From: Rathayibacter caricis DSM 15933
Lineage (GTDB): Bacteria; Actinomycetota; Actinomycetes; Actinomycetales; Microbacteriaceae
DNA: 64,000 nt
Reading direction: 5' to 3'
Assembly (NCBI RefSeq): GCF_003044275.1
Contig: NZ_PZPL01000001.1
Location: forward strand, 2,790,001 to 2,854,000
Part shown: positions 39,823 through 49,550 of the stretch, one piece after another
How positions within the stretch are numbered: position 1 is the stretch's first letter
Layout: the number at the start of each line of letters is the position of its first letter
Translations under genes and position numbers: made by a program
The notes under the pieces: generated by a model
Told to the model about the DNA's origin: nothing
The model's database searches: none
What the model saw: the letters and a program-made list of their open reading frames with translations, nothing else

Positions 39823-40905
39823 ATGAGCACCGTACTCGGAATGCCCGGCATCCGACCTCGCCAGCGGGGGGCGGAGCTCCCGGCCGACCGGCCCGAGACC
39901 CCGCTGCTCGTGGACACCCACGGACGTGCGGCCGACGACCTGCGCATCTCGTTGACCGACAAGTGCAACCTGCGCTGCACCTACTGCATGCCGGCCGAGG
40001 GACTCCCGTTCCTCCCTCCCGCCGCCCTGCTGACCCGCGACGAGATCGTGCGGCTGGCGCGCATCGCGGTGGAGCAGTTCGGCGTGCGGCAGATCCGCTT
40101 CACCGGAGGCGAGCCGCTGCTGCGCAAGGACCTGGTCGAGATCATCCGCGGCGTCGCGGCCCTCGAGCCCCGGCCCGAGATCTCGCTGACCACCAACGCC
40201 ATCGGCCTCTCCGGCCGGGCGACGGCGCTCGCCGAGGCGGGCCTGGACCGCGTGAACGTCTCGCTCGACTCCATCTGCGCCGAGACCTTCGCGAAGGTGA
40301 CCCGCCGCCCGTTCCTCGACCGCGTGCTCGCCGGCATCGACGCCCTGGCCCCCGCGGGCCTCGCGCAGACCAAGATCAACGCGGTGCTCCTCCCGGGGAT
40401 CAACGACCACGAGGCGCCCGAGCTGCTCGCCTGGGCGCTCGCCGGAGGCCACCAGCTGCGCTTCATCGAGCAGATGGCCCTCGACGCCGACCACGGGTGG
40501 GACCGCGAGACGATGATCACGGCGGCGCGGATCCGCGAGCTGCTCTCGGAGCGGTTCGTGCTGAGCCCGCACGCGGCCCCCCGCGACGGCGCGCCCGCCG
40601 AGCTGTTCGACGTGCGCGATCGCGAGGGCGGTCCGCTCCTGGGTCAGGTCGGCATCATCGCGTCCGTGACGGAGGCGTTCTGCGCCGACTGCCGCCGCAC
40701 CCGCCTGACCGCCGAGGGCGGCGTGCGCAGCTGCCTCTTCTCGAACGAGGAGACCGACCTGCTCGGCCCGATGCGCGCCGGCGTCGACGACCACCACGTG
40801 GCCCAGCTCTGGCGCGGCGCGATGTGGGCGAAGCCCGCCGGGCACGAGATGAACCGCATCGGGTTCGTGCAGCCCGAGCGCACGATGAGCGCGATCGGCG
40901 GATGA
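39823..40905 (+). CDS. moaA: GTP 3',8-cyclase (radical SAM)
   Basis: 360 residues. The radical-SAM cluster is Cys48, Cys52 and Cys55 (DKCNLRCTYCMP), followed by FTGGEPLLRKDL for SAM binding. A C-terminal cluster lies in FCADCRRTRLTAEGGVRSCLF, and the protein ends in the conserved GG. First step of molybdopterin synthesis. The 3' end overlaps moaD by 4 nt. Confidence 0.96.
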   Translation: MSTVLGMPGIRPRQRGAELPADRPETPLLVDTHGRAADDLRISLTDKCNLRCTYCMPAEGLPFLPPAALLTRDEIVRLARIAVEQFGVRQIRFTGGEPLLRKDLVEIIRGVAALEPRPEISLTTNAIGLSGRATALAEAGLDRVNVSLDSICAETFAKVTRRPFLDRVLAGIDALAPAGLAQTKINAVLLPGINDHEAPELLAWALAGGHQLRFIEQMALDADHGWDRETMITAARIRELLSERFVLSPHAAPRDGAPAELFDVRDREGGPLLGQVGIIASVTEAFCADCRRTRLTAEGGVRSCLFSNEETDLLGPMRAGVDDHHVAQLWRGAMWAKPAGHEMNRIGFVQPERTMSAIGG

Positions 40906-41144
40906 GCGTGCGGGTCCGCTACTTCGCCGCGGCGAAGGCCGCGCTCGGGCGAGCCTCGGACGAGTTCGACGAGCTGCCCGACGTCGCAGCACTCGAGGCG
41001 CGTCTCGTCGAGGACTCGCCGGAGTCCGCCGCGGTGCTCGGCCGGTGCAGCTACCTGGTCGACGGAGTGTCGACGACCGACCGCGCGACTCCGCTGGCCG
41101 CGGGTTCCTCGGTCGACGTGCTGCCGCCCTTCGCGGGCGGCTGA
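40902..41144 (+). CDS. moaD: Molybdopterin synthase sulfur carrier subunit
   Basis: 80-residue ubiquitin-fold protein ending LPPFAGG; the C-terminal Gly-Gly is adenylylated and thiocarboxylated by MoeB-type activation. VRYFAAAKAALG at the start is typical. ATGA overlap with moaA. The MoeB-like gene is convergent just downstream. Confidence 0.9.
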   Translation: MSVRVRYFAAAKAALGRASDEFDELPDVAALEARLVEDSPESAAVLGRCSYLVDGVSTTDRATPLAAGSSVDVLPPFAGG

Positions 41145-41147
41145 GCC

Positions 41148-42227
41148 TCAGACCCGCAGCGCCGCGGCCCCGCCGACCAGCGAGTCGGCGCTGATGCCGA
41201 CGGCCGCCGCCCGGTCGGCCGCGATCCGCGAGCGCACTCCCGACGCGCAGTGCAGCACGAGCGGGCCGGCGGGCAGCAGCGCCGGATCGAAGCCCGACAT
41301 CGGCATCCGCACGGCACCGGGCACCGACACGGAACGGTCCTCCGAGTCCTCGCGCAGGTCGACGACCGTGAGCGGCTCGTGCGCCGCCAGCCGGGCGCGG
41401 AGCTCGTCGGCGGTGACCGCCCCGGCGACTCCGCGGGGTCGCGGCGGCTCCGGCGCCCGCCGCTCGAGCGGAAGCTCCGTCCACGACCCGTCGAGCGCGT
41501 CGTGCACCACGATCCGTCCGAACAGCGGAGTGCCGACACCCGTCACCAGCTTCACGACCTCGCTCGCCATGGCGGAGCCGATCGTCGCGCAGAGCGAGCC
41601 GAGCACGCCCACCGTCGCGCAGCTGTCGGCGGCGTCCTCGGCCTCCGGATGCAGAGCGCGCAGCGTCACTCCGCCGCCGGGAGCGTGGGACCAGAACGTG
41701 GAGAGCTGGCCGTCGAAGCCGAGCGCCGAGCCCCAGACGTGCGGCACTCCCGCGCGCGTCGTCGCGTCGGAGGCGAGGTAGCGGGAGCCGAACGTGTCGA
41801 AGCCATCGACGACGACGTCCCAGCCTGCGACGAGCGCTTCGGCGTTGGCCGCGGTGAACGCGACCGGGTAGGCGCGGGCGTCGATCCCGGGCGAGAGCCG
41901 CCGCGCGGTCGCGACCGCCGACTCCGCCTTCGAGAGGCCGACCGAGGAGTCGTCGTGGGCGGTCTGCCGCGACAGGTTGGACGGTTCGACCACATCGGCG
42001 TCGACGACGCCGAGCCGCCCGACTCCTGCCGCGGCGAGCGCCGTGATCACCGGCGAGCCGATGCCGCCTGCGCCGAGCACGAGCACCGCCGCGTTCCGCA
42101 GGCGCCGCTGCCCGAGCTCCCCGATCGGGGAGAGCCGGATCTGCCGGGCGAAGCGCTCCTGTTCTGCGGCGGTGAGCGGGGGCCCGGGTTCGACCGGGAG
42201 CGTCACGGGGGAGAGCGGAGGAGTCAC
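41148..42227 (-). CDS. moeB: MoeB/ThiF-like adenylyltransferase with C-terminal rhodanese domain
   Basis: 359 residues. ERFARQIRLSPIGELGQRRLRNAAVLVLGAGGIGSPV is the E1-like nucleotide-binding domain, and DADVVEPSNLSRQTAHDDSSVGLSKAE its crossover and ATP site. The rhodanese domain after about 260 has its active-site loop in LVLHCASGVRSR. It should activate MoaD and possibly supply sulfur. Unlike E. coli MoeB the zinc cysteine pairs are missing (GVTLRALHPE stands where CYRC is expected). The start is uncertain: GTG 42227 directly abuts GGGGAG. Confidence 0.8.
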   Translation of the reverse strand: MTPPLSPVTLPVEPGPPLTAAEQERFARQIRLSPIGELGQRRLRNAAVLVLGAGGIGSPVITALAAAGVGRLGVVDADVVEPSNLSRQTAHDDSSVGLSKAESAVATARRLSPGIDARAYPVAFTAANAEALVAGWDVVVDGFDTFGSRYLASDATTRAGVPHVWGSALGFDGQLSTFWSHAPGGGVTLRALHPEAEDAADSCATVGVLGSLCATIGSAMASEVVKLVTGVGTPLFGRIVVHDALDGSWTELPLERRAPEPPRPRGVAGAVTADELRARLAAHEPLTVVDLREDSEDRSVSVPGAVRMPMSGFDPALLPAGPLVLHCASGVRSRIAADRAAAVGISADSLVGGAAALRV

Positions 42228-42332
42228 CTCCCCAGTGTGCACGCCGCGCGGCGGCGAACGCCCGCCTCCGCGGATCGGCGCTGGTCGTCCAGTACCGTGG
42301 GGAGAGTTTTCCGACAGGAGCGAGGCCGGCGG

Positions 42333-45300
42333 GTGCATCTGAAGAGCCTGACCCTCAAGGGGTTCAAGTCCTTCGCTCAGCCGACCACGTTCGCCTTCGA
42401 GCCGGGCGTCACGTGCGTCGTCGGTCCGAACGGCTCGGGCAAGAGCAACGTCGTCGACGCGCTCGCCTGGGTGATGGGGGAGCAGGGCGCGAAGACGCTC
42501 CGCGGCGGCAAGATGGAGGACGTCATCTTCGCCGGGACGTCCACCCGCGGTCCGCTCGGCCGGGCCGAGGTCGCGCTCACCATCGACAACACCGACGGCG
42601 CCCTGCCGATCGAGTACACCGAGGTGACGATCACCCGGACGCTCTTCCGCAACGGCGGCAGCGAGTACGCGATCAACGGGCGCTCGTGCCGCTTGCTCGA
42701 CGTGCAGGAGCTGCTGAGCGACTCCGGTCTGGGCCGGGAGATGCACGTCATCGTCGGCCAGGGGCAGCTCGACGCCGTGCTGCACGCGACCCCGGAGGAG
42801 CGGCGCGGCTTCATCGAGGAGGCCGCCGGGATCCTCAAGCACCGCCGCCGCAAGGAGAAGACGCTCCGCAAGCTCGAGGCGATGCAGACGAACCTCACGC
42901 GTCTGTCGGACCTCGCGGGCGAGATCCGGCGGCAGCTGAAGCCGCTCGGCCGCCAGGCCGAGGTCGCCCGGCAGGCGCAGACCATCGCGGCGGTCGTGCG
43001 CGACGCCCGCGCGCGCCTGCTCGCCGACGACGTCGTGACCCTCCGCACCGCCCTCGACGGCTTCGCGCGCTCCGAGAGCGAGCGGCACGGCGAGCGCATC
43101 GTGCTGCAGGAGAAGCTCGAGCAGGCGACCCTGCGGATGGCGCGCATCGAGTCCGAGCGGGTGGGCGACGCCGTCGACGACGCGCGCCGTACGACGTTCG
43201 AGCTGGAGTCGGTGCAGGAGCGGCTGCGCAACCTGCAGGCGCTCGCTGGCCAGCGCCTGGCACTGCTCGACGCGGAGTCGGAGCAGCCGCAGGTGCAGCC
43301 CCGCGTCACCCCTCGGGACATCGCCGAGGCGCGGGAGGAGCTCGAGCGCCTGAGGCAGGGCGTGCTCGACGCCGAGGCGGCGTGGGCCGCCTCGCAGAAG
43401 GGCACCGTCCGCGCGCGGCAGGTGCTCGACGCGCTCGACGACGAGATCGCCGCGCAGTCCGCCCTCGTCTCGCGGCACGACCTCGAGATCTCGCAGCTCA
43501 CCGGGAAGGCCGATTCGGCAGCGTCGCGACTCGCGGCCGTCCGGGGCGAGGTGCTCCGCGCGCAGAACACCCTCGACTCCGCCGTGCAGCGCCGGGATGC
43601 CGCGGAGCGTCAGCTCGACGCACTGGAGGACGAGATCGGCGAGGCGGGCGGCGGCACCGACGGGTCGCTCGACGAGAGCTACGAGCTGGCGCAGTCCGCG
43701 GTCTTCGAGGCCGAGGGCGAGATCGAGCGCCTGCGGGAGGAGCTGCACGCCCACGAGCGCGAGCGCGACGGTCTCGCGGCGCGCACCAGCGCCCTCTCGC
43801 TGGCCCTCGACGTCTCGGACGGCTCCTCCGAGCTGCTCGCCGCGCGCCTCGACGGCATCGAGGGCCGGGTCGCCGAGCGGATCCAGGTTCGTCCGGGCTA
43901 CGAGGCCGCGGTCGCCGCCGCACTCGGCACCCTCGCCGACGCCGTCCTCGCCGGCACTTCCGAGCAGGCCGAGGCCGCGCTCGACGAGGCCGTCCGCCGC
44001 GACCTCGGGCGGGTCGAGCTGCTGGTGGGCAGCGCCTCGCGTGCGGAGCTCGAGCTGACCCTGCCCGACCCGGCGCTGCGCGCCCGCGACCTCGTCACCG
44101 GTCCGCCCGCCGTCCTCGCCCTGCTCGAGCAGGTCGTCGTCGTCGACGACCTCGCCACCGCGCGCGCGGTCTGGCCCGCCCTGGCCGGGCGCACGCATCC
44201 GGTCACGGTCGTCACGCGCGACGGAGCCGCGCTCTCGGACTTCGTCGTGAGCGGCGGCTCCGGCGGGCAGCGCAGCCGGATCGAGCTCGTCTCGGAGCGC
44301 GACGCGGCCGACTCCGCCCTGGAGGAGATCGTGGGACGCATCGACCGCCTCCGCTTCGACCTCGCCGAGCAGAGCGGCGCACTGAAGGGCGCCAAGGAGC
44401 AGTCGCGGCTCGCCCTCGCCGCCCTGCGCGAGCACGACTCCGCCCGGGCCGCGCACACCGAGCGCCTCGGCCGGGTCCGCGCGCAGCACGAGGCCGCAGT
44501 GGCCGAATTCGGCCGCGGGCAGAAGGCGCTCGCGATCGCCGCAGAGCGCGTCGGCGACGCCGAGCGCGCGGCGACCACGGCGAAGAGCGAGCTCGACACC
44601 GCGCGCTCGCGTCCGCGGCCGATCCTCGACGTGAGCGGCAGGGACGCGCTGCAGCAGGCGGTCGACGCCGCCCGCGAGCACGAGATCGAGGCGCGTCTCG
44701 CAGTCGAGACCGCCAAGGAGCGCGTGCGCGCCGAGCAGTCCCGCGGCGAGTTGCTCGAGCGTCAGCTCGCCGCCGACCGCGCCGCGGCCGACGAGGCCGC
44801 CCGCCGCGCCGTCATCCGCCGACGGCAGCACGACGCGGCGGCCGACGTGACCTCCGCGATCCCCGCGGTCCTCGCCTCCGTCGACCGCTCGGTGCAGCAG
44901 GCGCGCGCCGAGCTCGTGCAGGCCGAGGCCGCCCGCTCGCAGCAGGACGAGGAGCTGCAGGGGCTGCGCCGACAGGAGTCGGCCCTGCGCGAGCGGCTGC
45001 AGTCGGTCACCGAGACCGTGCACGGGCTCGAGCTGCAGATCTACGAGAAGCGCCTGCAGCTCTCCGGGTTGCTCGAGCGCGCCGGATCCGAGCTGGGACT
45101 CGTCGAGGACGTGCTGGTCGCCGAGTACGGTCCGCTGGTCGGCGTACCGGACGAGATGAGCGAGCAGGAGGACGCGCCGACGCGTCCCTTCGTGCGGGAG
45201 GAGCAGCGCCGCCGGCTCGAGAAGGCCGAGAAGCAGCTCGCGCAGCTCGGCCGCGTCAATCCGCTGGCCCTCGAGGAGTTCGCGGCGCTGGAGCAGCGGC

Positions 45301-45851
45301 ACGCGTTCCTGACCGAGCAGCTCACCGACCTCACCGACACCCGCCGCGATCTGCTCCTCATCATCGAGGAGCTCGACGAGACCATGCAGACGGTCTTCGC
45401 CTCGGCCTTCGCCGACACGCAGGCGGCCTTCGCCGACGTGTTCCCGGTGCTGTTCCCCGGCGGCACGGGCAGCATCCGCCTGACGGACCCCGACAGCCTG
45501 CTCACGACCGGGATCGAGGTCGCCGTGCGCCCCGCGGGCAAGAAGATCGAGCGGCTGTCGCTGCTCTCGGGCGGCGAGCGCTCGCTCGCGGCGGTGGCGT
45601 TCATGGTCGCGATCTTCAAGTCGCGGCCGAGCCCGTTCTACATCATGGACGAGGTCGAGGCGGCCCTGGACGACGCGAACCTCGGCCGGCTGCTGTCGAT
45701 CTTCCAGGACCTGCGGACCTCCAGCCAGCTCATCGTCATCACGCACCAGAAGCGCACCATGGAGATCGCCGACGCCCTCTACGGCGTCTCCATGCGCCAG
45801 GACGGGGTCTCGGCCGTCGTCGGCCAGCGCGTCGCGGCCCCCGCCGACTGA
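42333..45851 (+). CDS. smc: Chromosome segregation protein SMC
   Basis: 1172 residues, full length. The N-terminal head has Walker A GPNGSGKSN (31-39); long Glu/Arg/Ala-rich coiled coils flank a hinge (around GYEAAVAAALGTLADAVLAG); the C-terminal head has the signature LSLLSGGERSLAAVAFM and Walker B FYIMDEVEAALDD. SMC dimers with ScpA/ScpB compact and segregate chromosomes. GTG 42333 follows CAGGAGCGAGG; TACCGT at 42293-42298 may be the -10. In related genomes smc follows mutM; here 26.6 kb intervenes. Confidence 0.96.
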   Translation: MHLKSLTLKGFKSFAQPTTFAFEPGVTCVVGPNGSGKSNVVDALAWVMGEQGAKTLRGGKMEDVIFAGTSTRGPLGRAEVALTIDNTDGALPIEYTEVTITRTLFRNGGSEYAINGRSCRLLDVQELLSDSGLGREMHVIVGQGQLDAVLHATPEERRGFIEEAAGILKHRRRKEKTLRKLEAMQTNLTRLSDLAGEIRRQLKPLGRQAEVARQAQTIAAVVRDARARLLADDVVTLRTALDGFARSESERHGERIVLQEKLEQATLRMARIESERVGDAVDDARRTTFELESVQERLRNLQALAGQRLALLDAESEQPQVQPRVTPRDIAEAREELERLRQGVLDAEAAWAASQKGTVRARQVLDALDDEIAAQSALVSRHDLEISQLTGKADSAASRLAAVRGEVLRAQNTLDSAVQRRDAAERQLDALEDEIGEAGGGTDGSLDESYELAQSAVFEAEGEIERLREELHAHERERDGLAARTSALSLALDVSDGSSELLAARLDGIEGRVAERIQVRPGYEAAVAAALGTLADAVLAGTSEQAEAALDEAVRRDLGRVELLVGSASRAELELTLPDPALRARDLVTGPPAVLALLEQVVVVDDLATARAVWPALAGRTHPVTVVTRDGAALSDFVVSGGSGGQRSRIELVSERDAADSALEEIVGRIDRLRFDLAEQSGALKGAKEQSRLALAALREHDSARAAHTERLGRVRAQHEAAVAEFGRGQKALAIAAERVGDAERAATTAKSELDTARSRPRPILDVSGRDALQQAVDAAREHEIEARLAVETAKERVRAEQSRGELLERQLAADRAAADEAARRAVIRRRQHDAAADVTSAIPAVLASVDRSVQQARAELVQAEAARSQQDEELQGLRRQESALRERLQSVTETVHGLELQIYEKRLQLSGLLERAGSELGLVEDVLVAEYGPLVGVPDEMSEQEDAPTRPFVREEQRRRLEKAEKQLAQLGRVNPLALEEFAALEQRHAFLTEQLTDLTDTRRDLLLIIEELDETMQTVFASAFADTQAAFADVFPVLFPGGTGSIRLTDPDSLLTTGIEVAVRPAGKKIERLSLLSGGERSLAAVAFMVAIFKSRPSPFYIMDEVEAALDDANLGRLLSIFQDLRTSSQLIVITHQKRTMEIADALYGVSMRQDGVSAVVGQRVAAPAD

Positions 45852-45905
45852 CCGTCGCCCCGCGCACGACGACGCGCCAGCGGAGTCGGGGCCGCCGGGC
45901 GTCGC

Positions 45906-45911
45906 TACCGT
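45906..45911 (+). promoter_or_regulatory. -10 box of the glycosyltransferase gene (leaderless type)
   Basis: TACCGT ends 6 nt before the ATG at 45918, with no ribosome site between. Confidence 0.35.
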
Positions 45912-45917
45912 CGCGGG

Positions 45918-46830
45918 ATGATCCCCCTGGAGCACGTCGTCCTCACCAGGTTCAGCGTCGTCTTCACGGCGGGGCAGCCGACTCCGGAGGATGCGTGGCT
46001 GCGCTACCGGCTGGGCTTCTTCCGCGACGCGACGGTCGCCTCCCTCCGCTCCCAGACCTCGACGGGCTCCTCCTGGCTCGTGTTCCTCGACGATCGGGCG
46101 CCCGACTGGCTGCGGTCAGAGATGGCGGAACTGTCCTCCGACGGGCTGTTCGACGCCGTGTACGTCCGAGGACCGTTCTCGGCCGAGGTGGTGCGCGCCG
46201 AGATCGTGCAGCGGGTGGACCCCGCTGCGGCACTCCTGACGACTCGTCTCGACAGCGACGACGCCCTCGGCCGGCGCTTCGTGGAGACCGTGCGTCGGGA
46301 GGCGAGTGCGGCGCTCGTGCAGGGGGTCGGGGAGGACGGGCTCTCTCTCAACTGCACCCGCGGTCTGCAGATCGACCGCTCCGGCGCGGTCTTCCGCTAC
46401 GACTACGCCTCGAACCCTTTCATCAGCCTCCTCGAACCCCCGCGGGGAGCACTCGGACCTCGGACGGTGCTCCAGGACGGACGGCACAGCTCCTCCCGCC
46501 TCCACGCCCCGGTGCGCAGCATCCGGGCCGAGCCGCTCTGGCTCCAGGTCGTGCACGGCTCGAACCTGATGAACGACATCCGCGGAGTGCGGATCGGCCC
46601 CGCCGCCGTCGACAGGTCCTTCGGGATAGACCTCGAGTACCGCCGGTCGACCGGAGCCGCGCTGCTCGCGGGGGAGTCGCTGCTCTCCCGGCTCGCGCTC
46701 CTCCGGCTCTGGTGGCGATCGCCCGGGCTGGCGAGACAGTTCGCCGAGGGACGTCTGGAGTGGCTGCGCGGTACCCGGACGGCTCCTCGACGGCCTCCCC
46801 GCTCCCGTTCCCGCCGGTACCCTGGATCAC

Positions 46831-46838
<8 letters not shown>
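45918..46838 (+). CDS. Putative rhamnosyltransferase-like glycosyltransferase
   Basis: 306 residues. The start EHVVLTRFSVVFTAG, the segment FFRDATVASLRSQTSTGSSWLVFLDDRAPDW and TTRLDSDDALGRRFVETVR (a DxDD-type metal/nucleotide site) match the family annotated as putative rhamnosyl transferase. It probably modifies a cell-surface glycan; donor and acceptor are unknown. The last 25 residues are Arg/Pro/Ser-rich because the frame runs into the ftsY start (8-nt overlap). It is an insertion in the smc-ftsY backbone. Confidence 0.65.
46818..46823 (+). promoter_or_regulatory. -10 box of ftsY (leaderless type)
   Basis: TACCCT inside the end of the glycosyltransferase gene ends 7 nt before the ftsY ATG. 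It could give ftsY its own leaderless transcript independent of translation of the upstream gene. Confidence 0.4.
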
Positions 46839-47706
<868 letters not shown>

Positions 47707-47735
47707 CCGCCGGACGCGCTCGGCTCCCCGCGCTC

Positions 47736-47796
47736 CGCGAGACGCCACTCCGGTACGCGACACGCTGAGCGAGGAGGACCGGACCGGCGTCTCGCG
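47736..47796. repeat. Dispersed inverted repeat, copy C (between convergent ftsY and lipA)
   Basis: Left arm from 47736 (CGCGAGACGCCACTCCGGTA...) and right arm to 47796. The left arm and the following CGCGACACGC match the complement of the right half of copy A over about 30 nt with one visible difference. Like copy A it separates convergent genes. Confidence 0.7.
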
Positions 47797-47809
47797 CCGG
47801 CGCGACCGA

Positions 47810-48796
47810 TCACACCGCCTGCGAGAACCCCAGCGCCGCGTCGGCGAGGTGCCGCAGGTGCTCCGGGACCGGCCGCCCCTTCGACTCCATCGACTGCGCC
47901 CAGAGCCGGCCCGCGCGGTAGGAGGACCGCACGAGCGGACCCGAGAGCACGCCGAGGAAGCCGATGTCCTCCGCCTCCTCCTTGATCGCCACGAACTCCT
48001 CCGGATGCACCCAGCGATCGACCGGCAGGTGCCGCGGCGTCGGCCGCAGGTACTGCGTGATCGTGAGCAGGTCGGTGCCCGCGTCGTGCAGGTCCTGCAG
48101 CGCCTGCGAGATCTCCTCGCGCTCCTCGCCCATGCCCAGGATGAGGTTCGACTTGGTGATCAGACCCGCGTCGCGCCCCTGCGTGAGCACGTCGAGCGAG
48201 CGCTCGTAGCGGAACGCGGGCCGGATCCGCTTGAAGATCCGCGGGACGGTCTCGACGTTGTGCGCGAACACCTCCGGGCGCGCCTCGAACACGCGGCCGA
48301 GGTGCTCCGGGCGCCCGGTGAAGTCGGGCACGAGGATCTCGACACCCGTGCCGGGGGACTGCGCGTGGATCTGGCGGATGGTCTCGGCGTAGAGCCAGGA
48401 GCCCTCGTCCGCGAGGTCGTCGCGCGCGACTCCGGTGACCGTGGCGTAGCGGAGGTTCATCCTCGCCACCGATTCGCCCACGCGCCGCGGCTCGTCGGCG
48501 TCGTAGTCGGCGGGCTTGCCGGTGTCGATCTGGCAGAAGTCGCAGCGGCGCGTGCACTGAGCGCCGCCGATGAGGAACGTGGCCTCTCGGTCCTCCCAGC
48601 ACTCGAAGATGTTGGGGCAGCCCGCCTCCTGGCAGACCGTGTGCAGCTCCTCGCTCTTCACGAGCGATTGCAGCTGCCGGTACTCCGGGCCCATGGTGGC
48701 CTTGGTCTTGATCCAGTCGGGCTTGCGCTCGATCGGAGTCTCGGCGTTGCGGATCTCGAGTCGGAGCAGCTTGCGTCCGCCCACCTCGGCGCTCAT
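47810..48796 (-). CDS. lipA: Lipoyl synthase
   Basis: 328 residues, radical SAM. The auxiliary cluster motif is [14 protein letters not shown], the SAM cluster motif is CTRRCDFCQ, and [29 protein letters not shown] near the C-terminus is conserved. It inserts two sulfurs into octanoyl groups on lipoyl domains, including those of the pyruvate dehydrogenase complex whose E1 gene opens this window. ATG 48796 overlaps the lipB stop by 4 nt. Confidence 0.96.
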   Translation of the reverse strand: MSAEVGGRKLLRLEIRNAETPIERKPDWIKTKATMGPEYRQLQSLVKSEELHTVCQEAGCPNIFECWEDREATFLIGGAQCTRRCDFCQIDTGKPADYDADEPRRVGESVARMNLRYATVTGVARDDLADEGSWLYAETIRQIHAQSPGTGVEILVPDFTGRPEHLGRVFEARPEVFAHNVETVPRIFKRIRPAFRYERSLDVLTQGRDAGLITKSNLILGMGEEREEISQALQDLHDAGTDLLTITQYLRPTPRHLPVDRWVHPEEFVAIKEEAEDIGFLGVLSGPLVRSSYRAGRLWAQSMESKGRPVPEHLRHLADAALGFSQAV

Positions 48797-49452
48797 GCGG
48801 CCACCACCGCGGCCTGCTGAGCCGTGAACTCGAGCGAGCACTCGCGGAACCGCCGGTCGACCAGGGCGCGCACCGCCTCCATCGACACGGCGCTGCCCGT
48901 CTCTCGCTCGATCGTCGTCACTCCGGCGTCCGCGATGCCGCAGGCGACGATGCGGGAGTAGGGCTCGAGGCTGTTCGAGACGTTGAGCGCGAAGCCGTGC
49001 ATCGTCACGCCGCCGGCGACGCGGATGCCGATGGCCGCGATCTTGTCGGCGCCGAGCGGTCGGCGGATCCACACGCCCGAGCGCCCGTCGATCCGCTCGC
49101 CCGTGACCCCGAGGTCGGCGAGCACGGCGATCAGCATGCCCTCGAGGGAGCGGACGTAGGCGACCACGTCGACCGGCTCGCGCAGCCGCACGATCGGGTA
49201 CCCGACGAGCTGACCGGGCCCGTGCCAGGTGATCCTGCCGCCGCGGTCGACGTCGACGACGGGGAAGCCGTCGACCGGGCGCTCGTGCGCCTCGGTCCGC
49301 TTGCCCGCGGTGTAGACGGAGGCGTGCTCGCAGAGCACCAGCACGCCGTCGCGCCCGGCGACCACCTCATCGTGGAGGCGGCGCTGCAGCTGCCAGCCGT
49401 CGCGGTAGTCCAGAGGAGCTGCGGAGTCGCCCGCCAGAAGTGTCTCGATCAC
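48793..49452 (-). CDS. lipB: Octanoyl-[acyl-carrier-protein]:protein octanoyltransferase
   Basis: 219 residues. [46 protein letters not shown] and [23 protein letters not shown] hold the catalytic Lys and the conserved HGPGQ loop; the Cys is in [15 protein letters not shown]. It loads octanoate onto lipoyl domains ahead of LipA. GTG 49452 is the start; lipB-lipA form one unit. Confidence 0.95.
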   Translation of the reverse strand: MIETLLAGDSAAPLDYRDGWQLQRRLHDEVVAGRDGVLVLCEHASVYTAGKRTEAHERPVDGFPVVDVDRGGRITWHGPGQLVGYPIVRLREPVDVVAYVRSLEGMLIAVLADLGVTGERIDGRSGVWIRRPLGADKIAAIGIRVAGGVTMHGFALNVSNSLEPYSRIVACGIADAGVTTIERETGSAVSMEAVRALVDRRFRECSLEFTAQQAAVVAA

Positions 49453-49534
49453 GTCGCCACCCTAGACGCTTTCCTGCACCGAGCCCAGTTAATCGAGCCG
49501 AGCCCCCGCAGAACCGAGCACTCCGCGGCTCCGG

Positions 49535-49540
49535 TAGAAT
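49535..49540 (+). promoter_or_regulatory. -10 box of ffh (leaderless type)
   Basis: TAGAAT ends 10 nt before the ffh ATG at 49551, with no Shine-Dalgarno sequence between. Transcription would begin 2-4 nt before the start codon. Confidence 0.5.
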
Positions 49541-49550
49541 TCCGGGCATC

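Noticed and set aside
15698..42332. Prophage or conjugative element
   Set aside because: No structural, replication, integrase or transfer genes; all genes have metabolic, regulatory or cofactor roles.
41148..45935. A 1595-codon minus-strand frame antisense to smc
   Set aside because: It is the shadow of smc; only its last 359 codons (MoeB-like) show protein motifs. The rest has the low-complexity Arg/Leu/Val/Glu composition typical of antisense frames in GC-rich DNA.
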